Shown in pieces: positions 19,954 through 28,387 of a DNA stretch of 64,000 nucleotides. How positions within the stretch are numbered: position 1 is the stretch's first letter; every line of letters begins with the position of its first letter. The DNA is from an uncultured Pseudomonadota bacterium (lineage in GTDB: Bacteria > Myxococcota_A > UBA796 > GCA-2862545), in NCBI GenBank assembly GCA_913061235.1, contig CAJXTB010000009.1:186001-250000 (forward strand). Reading direction: 5' to 3'. Position numbers and translations under genes: made by a program. Below the pieces are notes generated by a model that searched no databases, was not told where the DNA came from, and worked only from the letters and a program-made list of their open reading frames with translations.

Positions 19954-21006
19954 CTATTCGACGGCGGGAATCACGAGCTCTTGGCCAATCTGCATCGCGG
20001 TAGCGCTCGACAGCGTGCGGCGGTTGGCGGTGAGGATGCGGTCGGTGAAGCTGGTCGAACCGTAGTGGTCGAGAGCAATCTCGGACAGCGTGTCGCCATT
20101 CGCAACAGTGTAGGTGGTTCCGCGGGTGCGAGCGTTGTTCTCGACCTCGCCCACTTCCACGCCGCTGACGCCCTCAATACGGCCGACGAGCTCTTCGGCC
20201 CGCTTGACACTGCGGTAGGTCGGTACGGCGCCGGACAGGACGATGCCATTGTCAGCGGTGACGCTCACAGTGAGACGGTCGAGGCCTTCAGTGCTCTGGA
20301 GAACAGCGAAGACACGGTCAGCGACGGTGTCTGCGGCTGGTGTAGCAGCGACGGCTGCATCCGGTGTTCCGAACTCACTGGGGACAGCATCAGTGGCAAC
20401 TGCGCCATCAACTGCGGGAGCGACGACGGCGGTGTTGTTGTTGCCACCGAACAGCATGCTGTAGCCTAGGAACAAGATGAAGAAGGCCGAGACCACGATG
20501 GTGGCAACGCCGAACTTCTTGGTCTCGAGCTCTTGTTCATGCAACACACCGACAAGCTGTGCGTTGTCGCTGCGGACGCGGCGAGCCTCTTGACGCAAAG
20601 CCTTAACTTCGCCTTGCTCGCGAGTGGAGCGGGCAGCACGGTCTTCAACATCCGCGGCACGGTCGGCGCGCAGGTGCTCTTCAATGGCGGCGCGCAGAGA
20701 CGTTGGGACGTTCTGTCCAGCGACCTCAGCTTCGTCCAATGTGGCCAATGCATCGGTCCACTTCTGACCAGCGCACTGCACTTTGGCGAGAAGAAGGCGG
20801 GCTTCACCGTCTTCTGGTGCGAGGGCGAGCAGCACTTGCAGGCGCTCGCGAGCTTCGCGGAGCTGACCTTCGCCCGAGAACTTCAGCGCTTCGTTGTACA
20901 ACTCAGCGACGGGGTCGATGCCCGATGATTCAGCAGCGGAGCGGAGAACGCGCATCGCACTACCTGTTGGGACGGGCTGATCGGAAAACGAGGCACGGGT
21001 AGACAT
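19954..21006 (-). CDS. TPR-BON-LysM envelope protein
   Basis: A single-span membrane protein. Order: TPR-like helical region (about residues 20-110), hydrophobic segment (F-G-V-A-T-I-V-V-S-A-F-F-I-L-F), Ala-rich linker, BON domain (V-L-S-G-A-V-P-T-Y-R-S-V), and a C-terminal LysM domain (Y-T-V-A-N-G-D-T-L-S-E-I-A). LysM binds peptidoglycan and BON is found in periplasmic membrane-associated proteins, so the C-terminus is periplasmic and probably tethers the membrane to the wall. The start is uncertain: ATG codons at 21033, 21006 and 20955 are all possible. It is divergent from the RNA methyltransferase. Confidence 0.8.
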   Translation of the reverse strand: MSTRASFSDQPVPTGSAMRVLRSAAESSGIDPVAELYNEALKFSGEGQLREARERLQVLLALAPEDGEARLLLAKVQCAGQKWTDALATLDEAEVAGQNVPTSLRAAIEEHLRADRAADVEDRAARSTREQGEVKALRQEARRVRSDNAQLVGVLHEQELETKKFGVATIVVSAFFILFLGYSMLFGGNNNTAVVAPAVDGAVATDAVPSEFGTPDAAVAATPAADTVADRVFAVLQSTEGLDRLTVSVTADNGIVLSGAVPTYRSVKRAEELVGRIEGVSGVEVGEVENNARTRGTTYTVANGDTLSEIALDHYGSTSFTDRILTANRRTLSSATAMQIGQELVIPAVE

Positions 21007-21235
21007 CGTGTCGATGTGCGCAGCTTCGAGCATTGTGGGCACCAGAGGCGGAAGGAAGGAAGGGGGTCCGGACGTTGGCAGAGCGGACGGGGCATCGGGG
21101 TGTGTCACCACGGACGGGCGACAGCAAAGGAGAGGCCATGTGTATACCACACTTGCGACGAGTGCCAAGCACTGTGAGACCACAAGTGCATCGCGCGTTA
21201 CCCTGGCGCCGCCGCTGAGCGGCACCGGAGGCGAG

Positions 21236-22651
21236 ATGCAGGATTTCCACACCGTGACCCCAGATCGTTGGCTGCCACGGGGCGAAACCATGGTCGACGG
21301 TGAGTACCCACTCGTCGTGTGGTCTGGAATCCCCGGCGAGACCGGCCGCGTGCGGATCGAGCATCGCGGGCAGAACCAGACCTACTCGGTTTGGCTGGAC
21401 GCTGACCCTCGGCATCCTGACCGCGTGGACCCACCCTGCGACCGGTACCGTCTGTGCGGTGGCTGTCCGCTGATGCACCTCAATGACAATGGTCAGGAAC
21501 GTGCACGTCGGCAGATGGTGGGCAGTGCTCTTCATGATGCTGGCCTATTCGACGTAAACTTTGGCCTGTGGCACGAGTCGCCGGATGGCCTCGAAGACTT
21601 CCGCCATGTCGTCAAGCTCGGTTTCGGCCGCAGTGACCAAGGTCGGATTCGTGTGGGGGCCTGGGGTCGTCTCAATCGGCAGATTGTCCCGATTCCAAAG
21701 TGCAACGTGGCTCACCCTGCGCTCAACCGCACCATGAACGCGCTGGCTCATCACGTCATTGAGCTCGACATCTGGCCCTGGGAGCCGGAGACCAAGCGCG
21801 GCTGCCTACGTGCGGCCATTCTTCGGGTGTCCCGCTTTACCGGCGAAATTCATGTGACCCTGGTCGCTGGAAAGCACAACAAGTTGCTCGGTGAGCTCGC
21901 AGAGCGCGTCACTATGGGCGTGAGCGACGTGGTCGGCATGGCCGTTCACTACAATGAAGAGCCTGGCAACAACATCTTCGCTCGGGATGAAGAGGGCCAC
22001 ATTGGGGTCCGTCACCTGGAAGGCAAGGGCACTATCGTCGAGAAGCTCGGCGAGGTAGAGTACGACATTGGGCCCGGAGACTTCTTCCAGACCAACCCGG
22101 CGATGGCTGAGATTGTGTACGAGCGCGTTCTTGCGGGCATGCAGCTCGAAAAGGGCGTTCCTGTTGTCGATCTGTACTCGGGTGTCGGAGGTATCGCTCT
22201 GCAAGCCGCCAAGGTCACCGGCTGGGCGCTTGGTGTTGAGGTTGTAGAAGGTGCCGTGCACCGTGCCCGCGAGGCAGCTCGTCGTCAGCACATTCCTGCT
22301 GAGTTCATGTGTGGTGAAGTGGACTGGGTTCTGCCGGAAGTCGCAAAACGTGTGGCGGATGCCCGTCCTGTCGTCTGTGTGAACCCGGCCCGCCGTGGTC
22401 TGGAAGACGGTGTCATCGAGCACATTCTGGCGCTGCGCCCCCGTCGAATTGCGTATGTGTCGTGCAATCCTCGGGCTCTTGCGCGCGATTTGGTAGCATT
22501 CAAGGACGCTGGCTTTATTATCAAGCCCTTGGAGTTGTTCGACATGTTCCCCAACACTGCCCATGTTGAGACCCTCGTCATCCTAGAGGCGGCAGATGCC
22601 GGTGCAGATGCCGTGGGGCGTGCTCCTCGTCGCCGTCGGGTGAGTCGTTGA
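21236..22651 (+). CDS. TrmA/RlmD-family RNA (uracil-5-)-methyltransferase
   Basis: A 471-residue SAM-dependent enzyme that makes 5-methyluridine in rRNA or tRNA. A [4Fe-4S] cluster is indicated by Cys68, Cys74, Cys77 and Cys156 (C-x5-C-G-G-C plus P-K-C). The Rossmann motif is V-V-D-L-Y-S-G-V-G-G. The catalytic Cys410 sits in Y-V-S-C-N-P, and the general-base Glu region (H-V-E-T) is near the end. It lacks a clear TRAM domain, although residues 1-60 may be a divergent one. GGAGG precedes ATG 21236, so the longer upstream frame was not used. It overlaps the next gene by TTGA. Which RNA position is modified cannot be read from the sequence. Confidence 0.9.
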   Translation: MQDFHTVTPDRWLPRGETMVDGEYPLVVWSGIPGETGRVRIEHRGQNQTYSVWLDADPRHPDRVDPPCDRYRLCGGCPLMHLNDNGQERARRQMVGSALHDAGLFDVNFGLWHESPDGLEDFRHVVKLGFGRSDQGRIRVGAWGRLNRQIVPIPKCNVAHPALNRTMNALAHHVIELDIWPWEPETKRGCLRAAILRVSRFTGEIHVTLVAGKHNKLLGELAERVTMGVSDVVGMAVHYNEEPGNNIFARDEEGHIGVRHLEGKGTIVEKLGEVEYDIGPGDFFQTNPAMAEIVYERVLAGMQLEKGVPVVDLYSGVGGIALQAAKVTGWALGVEVVEGAVHRAREAARRQHIPAEFMCGEVDWVLPEVAKRVADARPVVCVNPARRGLEDGVIEHILALRPRRIAYVSCNPRALARDLVAFKDAGFIIKPLELFDMFPNTAHVETLVILEAADAGADAVGRAPRRRRVSR

Positions 22652-24132
22652 TTCGCTGGGCGCAATTCGCACTCGGAGCGTTCGGTCTGCTGACCTGTGC
22701 CTCAACAGCACAGGCTCAGGACCCGTTTTCGCTCGATCCGGTCATGATTACTTGGATCTACGCGGACTCGCCTGCCCTCAAAGACATTGCCTACGACGTT
22801 CGTCAGGATCTTGAGACCCTGATCTACGGCAGCTACCTTGTTGTTCCACTGGCCAGCGTTCGTCCGTATGACGACTACGATGCTGAGACCTACCTGGACT
22901 CCTGTCGCGTTGATGGTCAGGTCGAGTGTGGCTACGTCATCGCTGCCCGCGGAAGCGCGAGCTGGGCAGTTGTGGGTCAGATGGACTCGCCGACCCCCGG
23001 CCGACCCCCGCAGCTGCTGTTGTCGGTTGTGGACGTCGCAAATTCCCGTGAAGTGATGAGCTTCACCACCGCTGTCACTATTGACAACCACCAAGCGATT
23101 GCCGACGGCTTGTCCTTGGTTCTCGACCAAGTTCTCTCGGGTGCAGCGGACCTGTCAGACGACCGCCAGCGTGGCCGTGAGATGTGGGAACTGCGCCGCG
23201 AGCAGACCGAAGTACGTCGGGAAGAAGCGGATGCAATCGACCGGTCTGGCGAGCTGGATGACCTGACTCGGACCATCGTTGCACGGGAAGAAGAGCGTAT
23301 TCGCGTAGACGACCTGGCAGAGTACGAAGGCCGTGAAGACGGCACTCCATGGGACCGTGTAGGCCTTGGCCAGCGTGAGTACGTGCGCTACCAAAACAGC
23401 GGCAAGTCTCTCGATGAGTGGCGGGCGATACGTCGTGGTCGCGCGGGAACGGTCCGCTTGCGGGCTCTGGGTGGGTTTGGCTCGGGTCCGTACCACCACA
23501 CCTACGATGGTCGCTTTGTTCTGGCAGCAGACACCCTACAGCCGGTCGCCACCGAGTCCTTCCAGCAGCTTCGCGGCGGCGGTGGCTCGGTCTTTGGCGT
23601 TGAACTGGGCTTGGGAATCTTGCCTTGGCTAGATGTGAACGCTGGAATCGCTACACGCAGCATCCGCTACCAAGCCACGGTGTACCAAGAGGTGCAAGAC
23701 GAGCCGGGCACGGTCCCGCGTCCGCTGGAAGTGTCGCAGAGCACGGTCGAATACACCGCTGGCGTCATCATCTCACCGTTGCCGACCTACTCGGTTCGTC
23801 CCATCGCGGGCGCTCAGCTCATGTTCTGGAACGGCCGGCCGGTTGAAAAGGTGTTGGGGCTTCCGCCAGCGCTTCGTAGCTTTGAGCAGCCTAGTGGCAT
23901 CTTCTTGCGCCTGTCGCCAGGTGTTGAAATCCAGGCTGGTAAGCAAGTTTTGTTGTTCTCCCGCGTCAACATCAACACCCGGTTGGTCGGGGGTACGCTG
24001 GTTGAAGACCGCAGTGGTGGAGACATCCTCATTCAAAAAGCTGAAGTTCCCGAACGTGCTGGCCCGTTTGGTGCCGAGTGGATGTTTGGTGTGGAAGTGC
24101 CTATTGGCCCGTTCTTCGGCAAGGGTGATTGA
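22648..24132 (+). CDS. Exported protein of unknown function
   Basis: A 494-residue protein starting at TTG in a TTGA overlap with the methyltransferase. The signal peptide covers residues 1-23 (A-Q-A-Q). Residues 30-160 resemble a periplasmic alpha/beta domain of the kind that reports on a small-molecule or nucleotide system (V-V-G-Q-M-D, S-V-V-D-V-A-N-S-R-E). A charged coiled-coil stretch follows at about 175-230 (R-E-Q-T-E-V-R-R-E-E-A). The last 230 residues are Gly- and aromatic-rich with alternating strands and could form an outer-membrane beta-barrel. I do not recognise the family. TTGA overlap with the downstream RND gene suggests they work together. Confidence 0.7.
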   Translation: MIRWAQFALGAFGLLTCASTAQAQDPFSLDPVMITWIYADSPALKDIAYDVRQDLETLIYGSYLVVPLASVRPYDDYDAETYLDSCRVDGQVECGYVIAARGSASWAVVGQMDSPTPGRPPQLLLSVVDVANSREVMSFTTAVTIDNHQAIADGLSLVLDQVLSGAADLSDDRQRGREMWELRREQTEVRREEADAIDRSGELDDLTRTIVAREEERIRVDDLAEYEGREDGTPWDRVGLGQREYVRYQNSGKSLDEWRAIRRGRAGTVRLRALGGFGSGPYHHTYDGRFVLAADTLQPVATESFQQLRGGGGSVFGVELGLGILPWLDVNAGIATRSIRYQATVYQEVQDEPGTVPRPLEVSQSTVEYTAGVIISPLPTYSVRPIAGAQLMFWNGRPVEKVLGLPPALRSFEQPSGIFLRLSPGVEIQAGKQVLLFSRVNINTRLVGGTLVEDRSGGDILIQKAEVPERAGPFGAEWMFGVEVPIGPFFGKGD

Positions 24133-26531
24133 CGCTCTTGGCTTCTTCTGGTCGCACCCTCGGTCCGTTTGGCCGCCTCGCCATGTATGTCCTCGGACAT
24201 AAGCGGGGTGTTGCGCTCGCGGTTTTGCTGATCACGCTGGTCTCAGCGGTGATTGGTCTGCCCCCAAAGGTCGACACAGACCTGTTGTCGCTGCTGCCGA
24301 AAGACGACCCTGTAGTTGCGTCATTGGTGACACTGCATGAGGAAGAAGGCGGAGCGAACCTCGTAACGATTGCGCTGAACGGGGAAGAAGAGCAGCTCCG
24401 CACCTCCGTCGCGGCCCTTGAAGCTGAGTTCTCTGCGCTGCCAGAGGTTCGGTATGTCCTGGGAGAGCTCGACCCTGACCTGGCGCGTCGGATTGGTCTG
24501 CTGCAGGTAGACTTGGAACCGTCTGAGATTCGGGAGCTGTCCCGCCGCCTTCAGGGTGCGCTGGCCATGGGCCCGGCTCTCAACCCCATTGTGCTGCGTC
24601 CGCTCATGGACATGGGGCCGGTCACCGACAAGCTGGCCGAGGCGACCACGCCCCCTAGTTTGTTTGGTGTTCACGGCACTACGGCGCGCGTGTTGGTGCG
24701 TCCGACGGGCTCGTCCCACGACCAAGAGTTCGCCTTTGCGCTGATGGCACAGGTTGAACGCATCTTGGACGAGACCTTGGCGGGAACAGGCGTTGAGGTC
24801 ACCTGGATTGGTGGCGCGTACCGGCACAATGTTGAGGACGTCGCTGGCGTAAAGAAGGATGTCGCGGTCACCAGTGCGGCCTCGGCCATCATGGTGCTGT
24901 TTGTCATTCTTGTGGTCTTCCGCAGCTTCAAGGCCCTGCCGATTGTGTTCATCCCGCTGATTGTGGCGAACGTCGTCAACTTTGCGGTCATTCGCATGGC
25001 TATCGGCCACCTCAATACGTACACGTCGTTTGGCTCAGCGGTTCTGATTGGACTGGGCATCGACTTTGCCGTGCACTTGGTGGCTCGGTACCGGGAAGAA
25101 CGGGCCCGCGGACTTGAGGTAGACGACGCGATTGCGCTCGCGTGGGACCGCACCGGGCCTGCTTGTTCCACAGCGGCGCTGACCTCGGCGGCGGGCTTTG
25201 TGGCGCTAGGTGTTGCGGAGTTCCGTGGCTTTAGTCAGCTCGGACTGGTGCTCGGTACCGGTCTCATCATCTCACTGCTCGCCATGCTCGTGTGCCTGCC
25301 GCTGTTGCTGTCTTTGCTCGACAGAGACGCACCGCCGATGCTTGGCCAGTCACCGAAGCACGCGCGAAAGTCGTCGTCGACCTACAGCTTCGCTCCAATT
25401 GGCTTGATGGCCTTTGTGCTTGTCACTGCACTGGTGGGCGCTCTGCGGCTGCCTGAGACGGCTTTTGAGTACGATATCTCAGCGACCCGCGGCGATGGCC
25501 TTGCCTATGCCGAGCTGAGCCCTGAAGAGCAGGCTCTCGCCGCAGACTCCTACGCGCCAATCATCGTCCCTTATGATGACCGTGTGGCGCTGAGACGCGC
25601 GGAGACACGTATTCGTGGCCTCATCGCAGACGGCTCCATGCCGCATGTCTCGCGGGCTCTCAGCATCGAGGACGTTCTGCCTACCGGGCGCTCTGCACAG
25701 ATGACAGCTCTCGCAGAGCTGGCCAGTCACCTCGATAGTCCAAATCTGCGCTACTTGCCGCCACCCTTGGTCCAGCGACTGCTGCCTATTCGTGGATATG
25801 ACGGTGAGCCGCTGCGCCGTGAAGACGTCCCTGAGGGATTGTTGTCGTTGTTCGGCTCGGCAGAAGTCGGCACGCATCGCATGCTGCTGTTCCCAACGGG
25901 CAACATGTGGGACATGCGCGAAGCCGATGCGTTGTCGGACGAAATCGCGATGGCTGCGCCGAATCGTCCGGCGACCGGTGAGCAGCTCGTCTTTGCCTCT
26001 CTCTACCGCTTGGTCAAGCGCGACATGCCGCTCATTGGGCTGCTCGCGTTCCTGTTGGTCTGTGCGCTGACGGCGATTGATCTGCGCAAAGTGCCACGTA
26101 TTCTCGGCGCGATTGGTGCGTTGATTGCTGGCATGATCTGGGCCGGTGCCGCTACCCAAGCCGTCGGCATCCGGCTGTCCATGCTGAACGTGGTCGGCAT
26201 TCCGATTCTGCTCGGCATTGGTGTGGACGTCATCATCCACCTCATCCACCGCCTGGCCGAGGAAGGTCCCGGTGGGGTTCGACGCGCGCTTCGGACAACG
26301 GGTGTTGCTGCACTGGTGTCGGCGCTGACCACCATGCTGTCCTTCAGTAGCTTGTGGCTCGCGAGCAATCGCGGCGTGCGCTCACTTGGCAGCCTGGTGT
26401 TCATTGGCCTCGGGGTCATCGTCATGGCCACGGCGGTCGTGTTGCCGCTGGCGTGGGCTGCTGGCTGGCGAATCAAGAAGCAGTCTCCCGCCCAAGAAGG
26501 CACGGTCACTTCTGAGTCCACGCAGGACTAA
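24129..26531 (+). CDS. RND-superfamily (MMPL/HpnN-like) exporter
   Basis: An 800-residue membrane protein built as two repeats, each with one membrane segment, a periplasmic domain and a five-helix sterol-sensing-like bundle. The repeat signatures are G-L-G-I-D-F-A-V-H-L (first half) and G-I-G-V-D-V-I-I-H-L (second half). This is the MMPL/HpnN pattern, whose members move lipids such as hopanoids or mycolates across the envelope. The start is TTG at 24129 in a TTGA overlap with the upstream exported protein; ATG 24183 is an alternative. A weak 7-bp hairpin (26552-26568) follows. The substrate is unknown. Confidence 0.87.
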   Translation: MTLLASSGRTLGPFGRLAMYVLGHKRGVALAVLLITLVSAVIGLPPKVDTDLLSLLPKDDPVVASLVTLHEEEGGANLVTIALNGEEEQLRTSVAALEAEFSALPEVRYVLGELDPDLARRIGLLQVDLEPSEIRELSRRLQGALAMGPALNPIVLRPLMDMGPVTDKLAEATTPPSLFGVHGTTARVLVRPTGSSHDQEFAFALMAQVERILDETLAGTGVEVTWIGGAYRHNVEDVAGVKKDVAVTSAASAIMVLFVILVVFRSFKALPIVFIPLIVANVVNFAVIRMAIGHLNTYTSFGSAVLIGLGIDFAVHLVARYREERARGLEVDDAIALAWDRTGPACSTAALTSAAGFVALGVAEFRGFSQLGLVLGTGLIISLLAMLVCLPLLLSLLDRDAPPMLGQSPKHARKSSSTYSFAPIGLMAFVLVTALVGALRLPETAFEYDISATRGDGLAYAELSPEEQALAADSYAPIIVPYDDRVALRRAETRIRGLIADGSMPHVSRALSIEDVLPTGRSAQMTALAELASHLDSPNLRYLPPPLVQRLLPIRGYDGEPLRREDVPEGLLSLFGSAEVGTHRMLLFPTGNMWDMREADALSDEIAMAAPNRPATGEQLVFASLYRLVKRDMPLIGLLAFLLVCALTAIDLRKVPRILGAIGALIAGMIWAGAATQAVGIRLSMLNVVGIPILLGIGVDVIIHLIHRLAEEGPGGVRRALRTTGVAALVSALTTMLSFSSLWLASNRGVRSLGSLVFIGLGVIVMATAVVLPLAWAAGWRIKKQSPAQEGTVTSESTQD

Positions 26532-26605
26532 GTTCGATCTGGCGCCTACCTGACGCCTCCTAGGCGTCGTCCTCGTCCACAACTACAACGTGGTCTGGAG
26601 GATGT

Positions 26606-27352
26606 ATGCGCACTGTGATCTTGGCCCTAGTACTGACGTTTGGCTGTAACGGCGACCCTGACGACACCACCGAGGTCGACACGAACGACGACTCGGACAC
26701 CACATCCGATACGGATACGTCTGACGACACCGATACGTCTGACGACACCGATACGTCTGACGATACCGATACGTCTGACGACACCGAGACCGCTGTAGAA
26801 TGTGAGTTCGCCGAGCTGTCCTCACGGCAGACGACGACGTCGTTTCTTCAGGCTTTTGCCTCCTTCTCGACCGAGACCCAGGTGGACGTGTGCTTTGGCG
26901 ACGAACTTGAGGGCCGCCTGGTGCGCGAGGCCTACAACAATGACGGCATTCTGTGTCGGACTGTGATGCCGTTTACGGCGACGACCAGCGTTGCGGACGC
27001 AGACTTGTGTGACACGTGTGATGACGCCTTCGAGGACATCACCTGGGGTGTGGGAACGACCACGGGCCAGTCCTGCGGTGACCTTCGCATGTACCCCGAA
27101 GCTCCCATCTTCTGCGACGGCAACACGCCAGTTGTCGTCTCGGCGCTGGCGACGGGAACCAACCCCGACACGCTGTACCGGCACTCGGTTGCCGACGGCT
27201 ACAACTGGCGAGCTTGGGTGTCTGCGAGTGGCGTCATCCGAGGCGAAGACCCCGCTGCTGGCGTCTCCGTCAAGAACACCTCCCAAGGTACGTACGACCC
27301 AGAAGCGCAGCAGTTCGGCCCCTGTGAGAGCCAAACCGGTGCGTCGCGCTAG
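26606..27352 (+). CDS. Lipoprotein with Asp/Thr/Ser repeat stalk
   Basis: A 248-residue protein with a short signal and lipobox (L-T-F-G-C, Cys14), then an acidic linker of D-T-D-T-S-D repeats (residues 20-62), then a Cys-rich globular part with eight Cys. It is presumably on the outer membrane with the repeat acting as a spacer. No enzymatic motif was seen. GGAGG precedes the ATG. Similar repeats follow the lipobox in two other lipoproteins of this window. Confidence 0.75.
   Translation: MRTVILALVLTFGCNGDPDDTTEVDTNDDSDTTSDTDTSDDTDTSDDTDTSDDTDTSDDTETAVECEFAELSSRQTTTSFLQAFASFSTETQVDVCFGDELEGRLVREAYNNDGILCRTVMPFTATTSVADADLCDTCDDAFEDITWGVGTTTGQSCGDLRMYPEAPIFCDGNTPVVVSALATGTNPDTLYRHSVADGYNWRAWVSASGVIRGEDPAAGVSVKNTSQGTYDPEAQQFGPCESQTGASR
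26714..26785 (+). repeat. 18-nt tandem repeat, four copies
   Basis: Copies start at 26714, 26732, 26750 and 26768, each encoding D-T-S-D-D-T. They are nearly identical, so they are young or homogenised. The frame is preserved. Confidence 0.88.
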
Positions 27353-27410
27353 TCGACTGAGGGTCACGTTGTGCGGACGCACAGGCCGAGCGGTGAGTTA
27401 GTGCGCCCGA

Positions 27411-28313
27411 ATGACTCCCTACGTCCTCTGGAAACTCCCCGATGGCTCCGTTGCACAGACCTGTGCCGGAGACATCATTGGCCGTCAATGGACGTGCAGC
27501 GTGGTGCTGTCCGATGAACGGGTGTCCGTGGCGCATGCCATGGTCGTCATTCGCGGCGGGGCCTTTCGCTTATTGACGCTGCGAGGCGGCGTAGCAGTCG
27601 GTGGGTCGCTCGTCCGGGACCCCATTCTTGAGCGCGGCCTGACCCTTGAATTTGCCCCCGGATTGGCGCTCACCGTCACAGAAGTCCGGCTGCCTGCCTA
27701 TGCGTTGGCGCTCACCGGTCCAGGCCTGGAGCCAACGGATGTGTTTGGTGTGTGCAGCTTGGTGCTGTCACCAACGGTTCGTCTGCGTCGTGGCCACCGT
27801 GCGGATGCCGATGCCTGGTTGTTTGACGACGGTAGCGCCTGGTTTGTGACGAGTCCATCCGGTGCGCGTTTGGGGCCGCTATCTGCGGGTGATGACGTGG
27901 TGGTGGGCGACTGGACGGGGACCTTGGTCAAGCGCGACCTGCCCCAGGGACTTGCGGCTACGCTGGCGAGTACGTCGAACTACGAGCCGCTGCGTATTGA
28001 GTCGTACTTTGATTCCATTCGCATCTTCCAGGCGGGAACGCTGGTGACGCAGCTCGCCGGCAACGGTGCCCGCATTTTGGCCGAGCTGTTGGAGATTGGC
28101 CAGCCTGTGGCCTGGGAAGCAGTGGCAGGTACCATCTGGCCGGATGCCAAAGACCAGCGATGGGTGCTGCGAAATCGCTGGGACACGGCGCTGAAACGTC
28201 TGCGTACACACCTGGCGAAGAGTGGGCTGCGCAGCGATCTGGTGTGCTCTGACGGTACTGGACAGATCGCTGCTGTGCTCTACCCAACAGATGCGTTCGT
28301 AGACGCGGCCTAG
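27411..28313 (+). CDS. FHA domain plus winged-helix regulator
   Basis: A 300-residue cytoplasmic protein. Residues 15-85 fit a forkhead-associated domain (D-I-I-G-R, then R-V-S-V-A-H-A, with the conserved S-x-x-H); FHA binds phosphothreonine. A second, weaker FHA-like half lies at about 110-185. Residues 215-295 look like an OmpR-type winged helix (I-L-A-E-L-L, V-A-G-T-I-W-P, R-N-R-W-D-T-A-L-K-R-L-R). It could be a kinase-controlled DNA-binding protein, and the Ser/Thr kinase lies 74 bases downstream on the same strand. The family assignment is by pattern only. Confidence 0.72.
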   Translation: MTPYVLWKLPDGSVAQTCAGDIIGRQWTCSVVLSDERVSVAHAMVVIRGGAFRLLTLRGGVAVGGSLVRDPILERGLTLEFAPGLALTVTEVRLPAYALALTGPGLEPTDVFGVCSLVLSPTVRLRRGHRADADAWLFDDGSAWFVTSPSGARLGPLSAGDDVVVGDWTGTLVKRDLPQGLAATLASTSNYEPLRIESYFDSIRIFQAGTLVTQLAGNGARILAELLEIGQPVAWEAVAGTIWPDAKDQRWVLRNRWDTALKRLRTHLAKSGLRSDLVCSDGTGQIAAVLYPTDAFVDAA

Positions 28314-28387
28314 CCCTAGTGAGGCTGGCGGAACTACTGCTCTGAGTCCACTGTTATTCCATCCCTAGAAGCGGTACTGTGGCGGCC

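Noticed and set aside
21008-21235. N-terminal extension of the RNA methyltransferase
   Set aside because: The extra 76 residues are not like the family, and GGAGG sits at the right place before ATG 21236.
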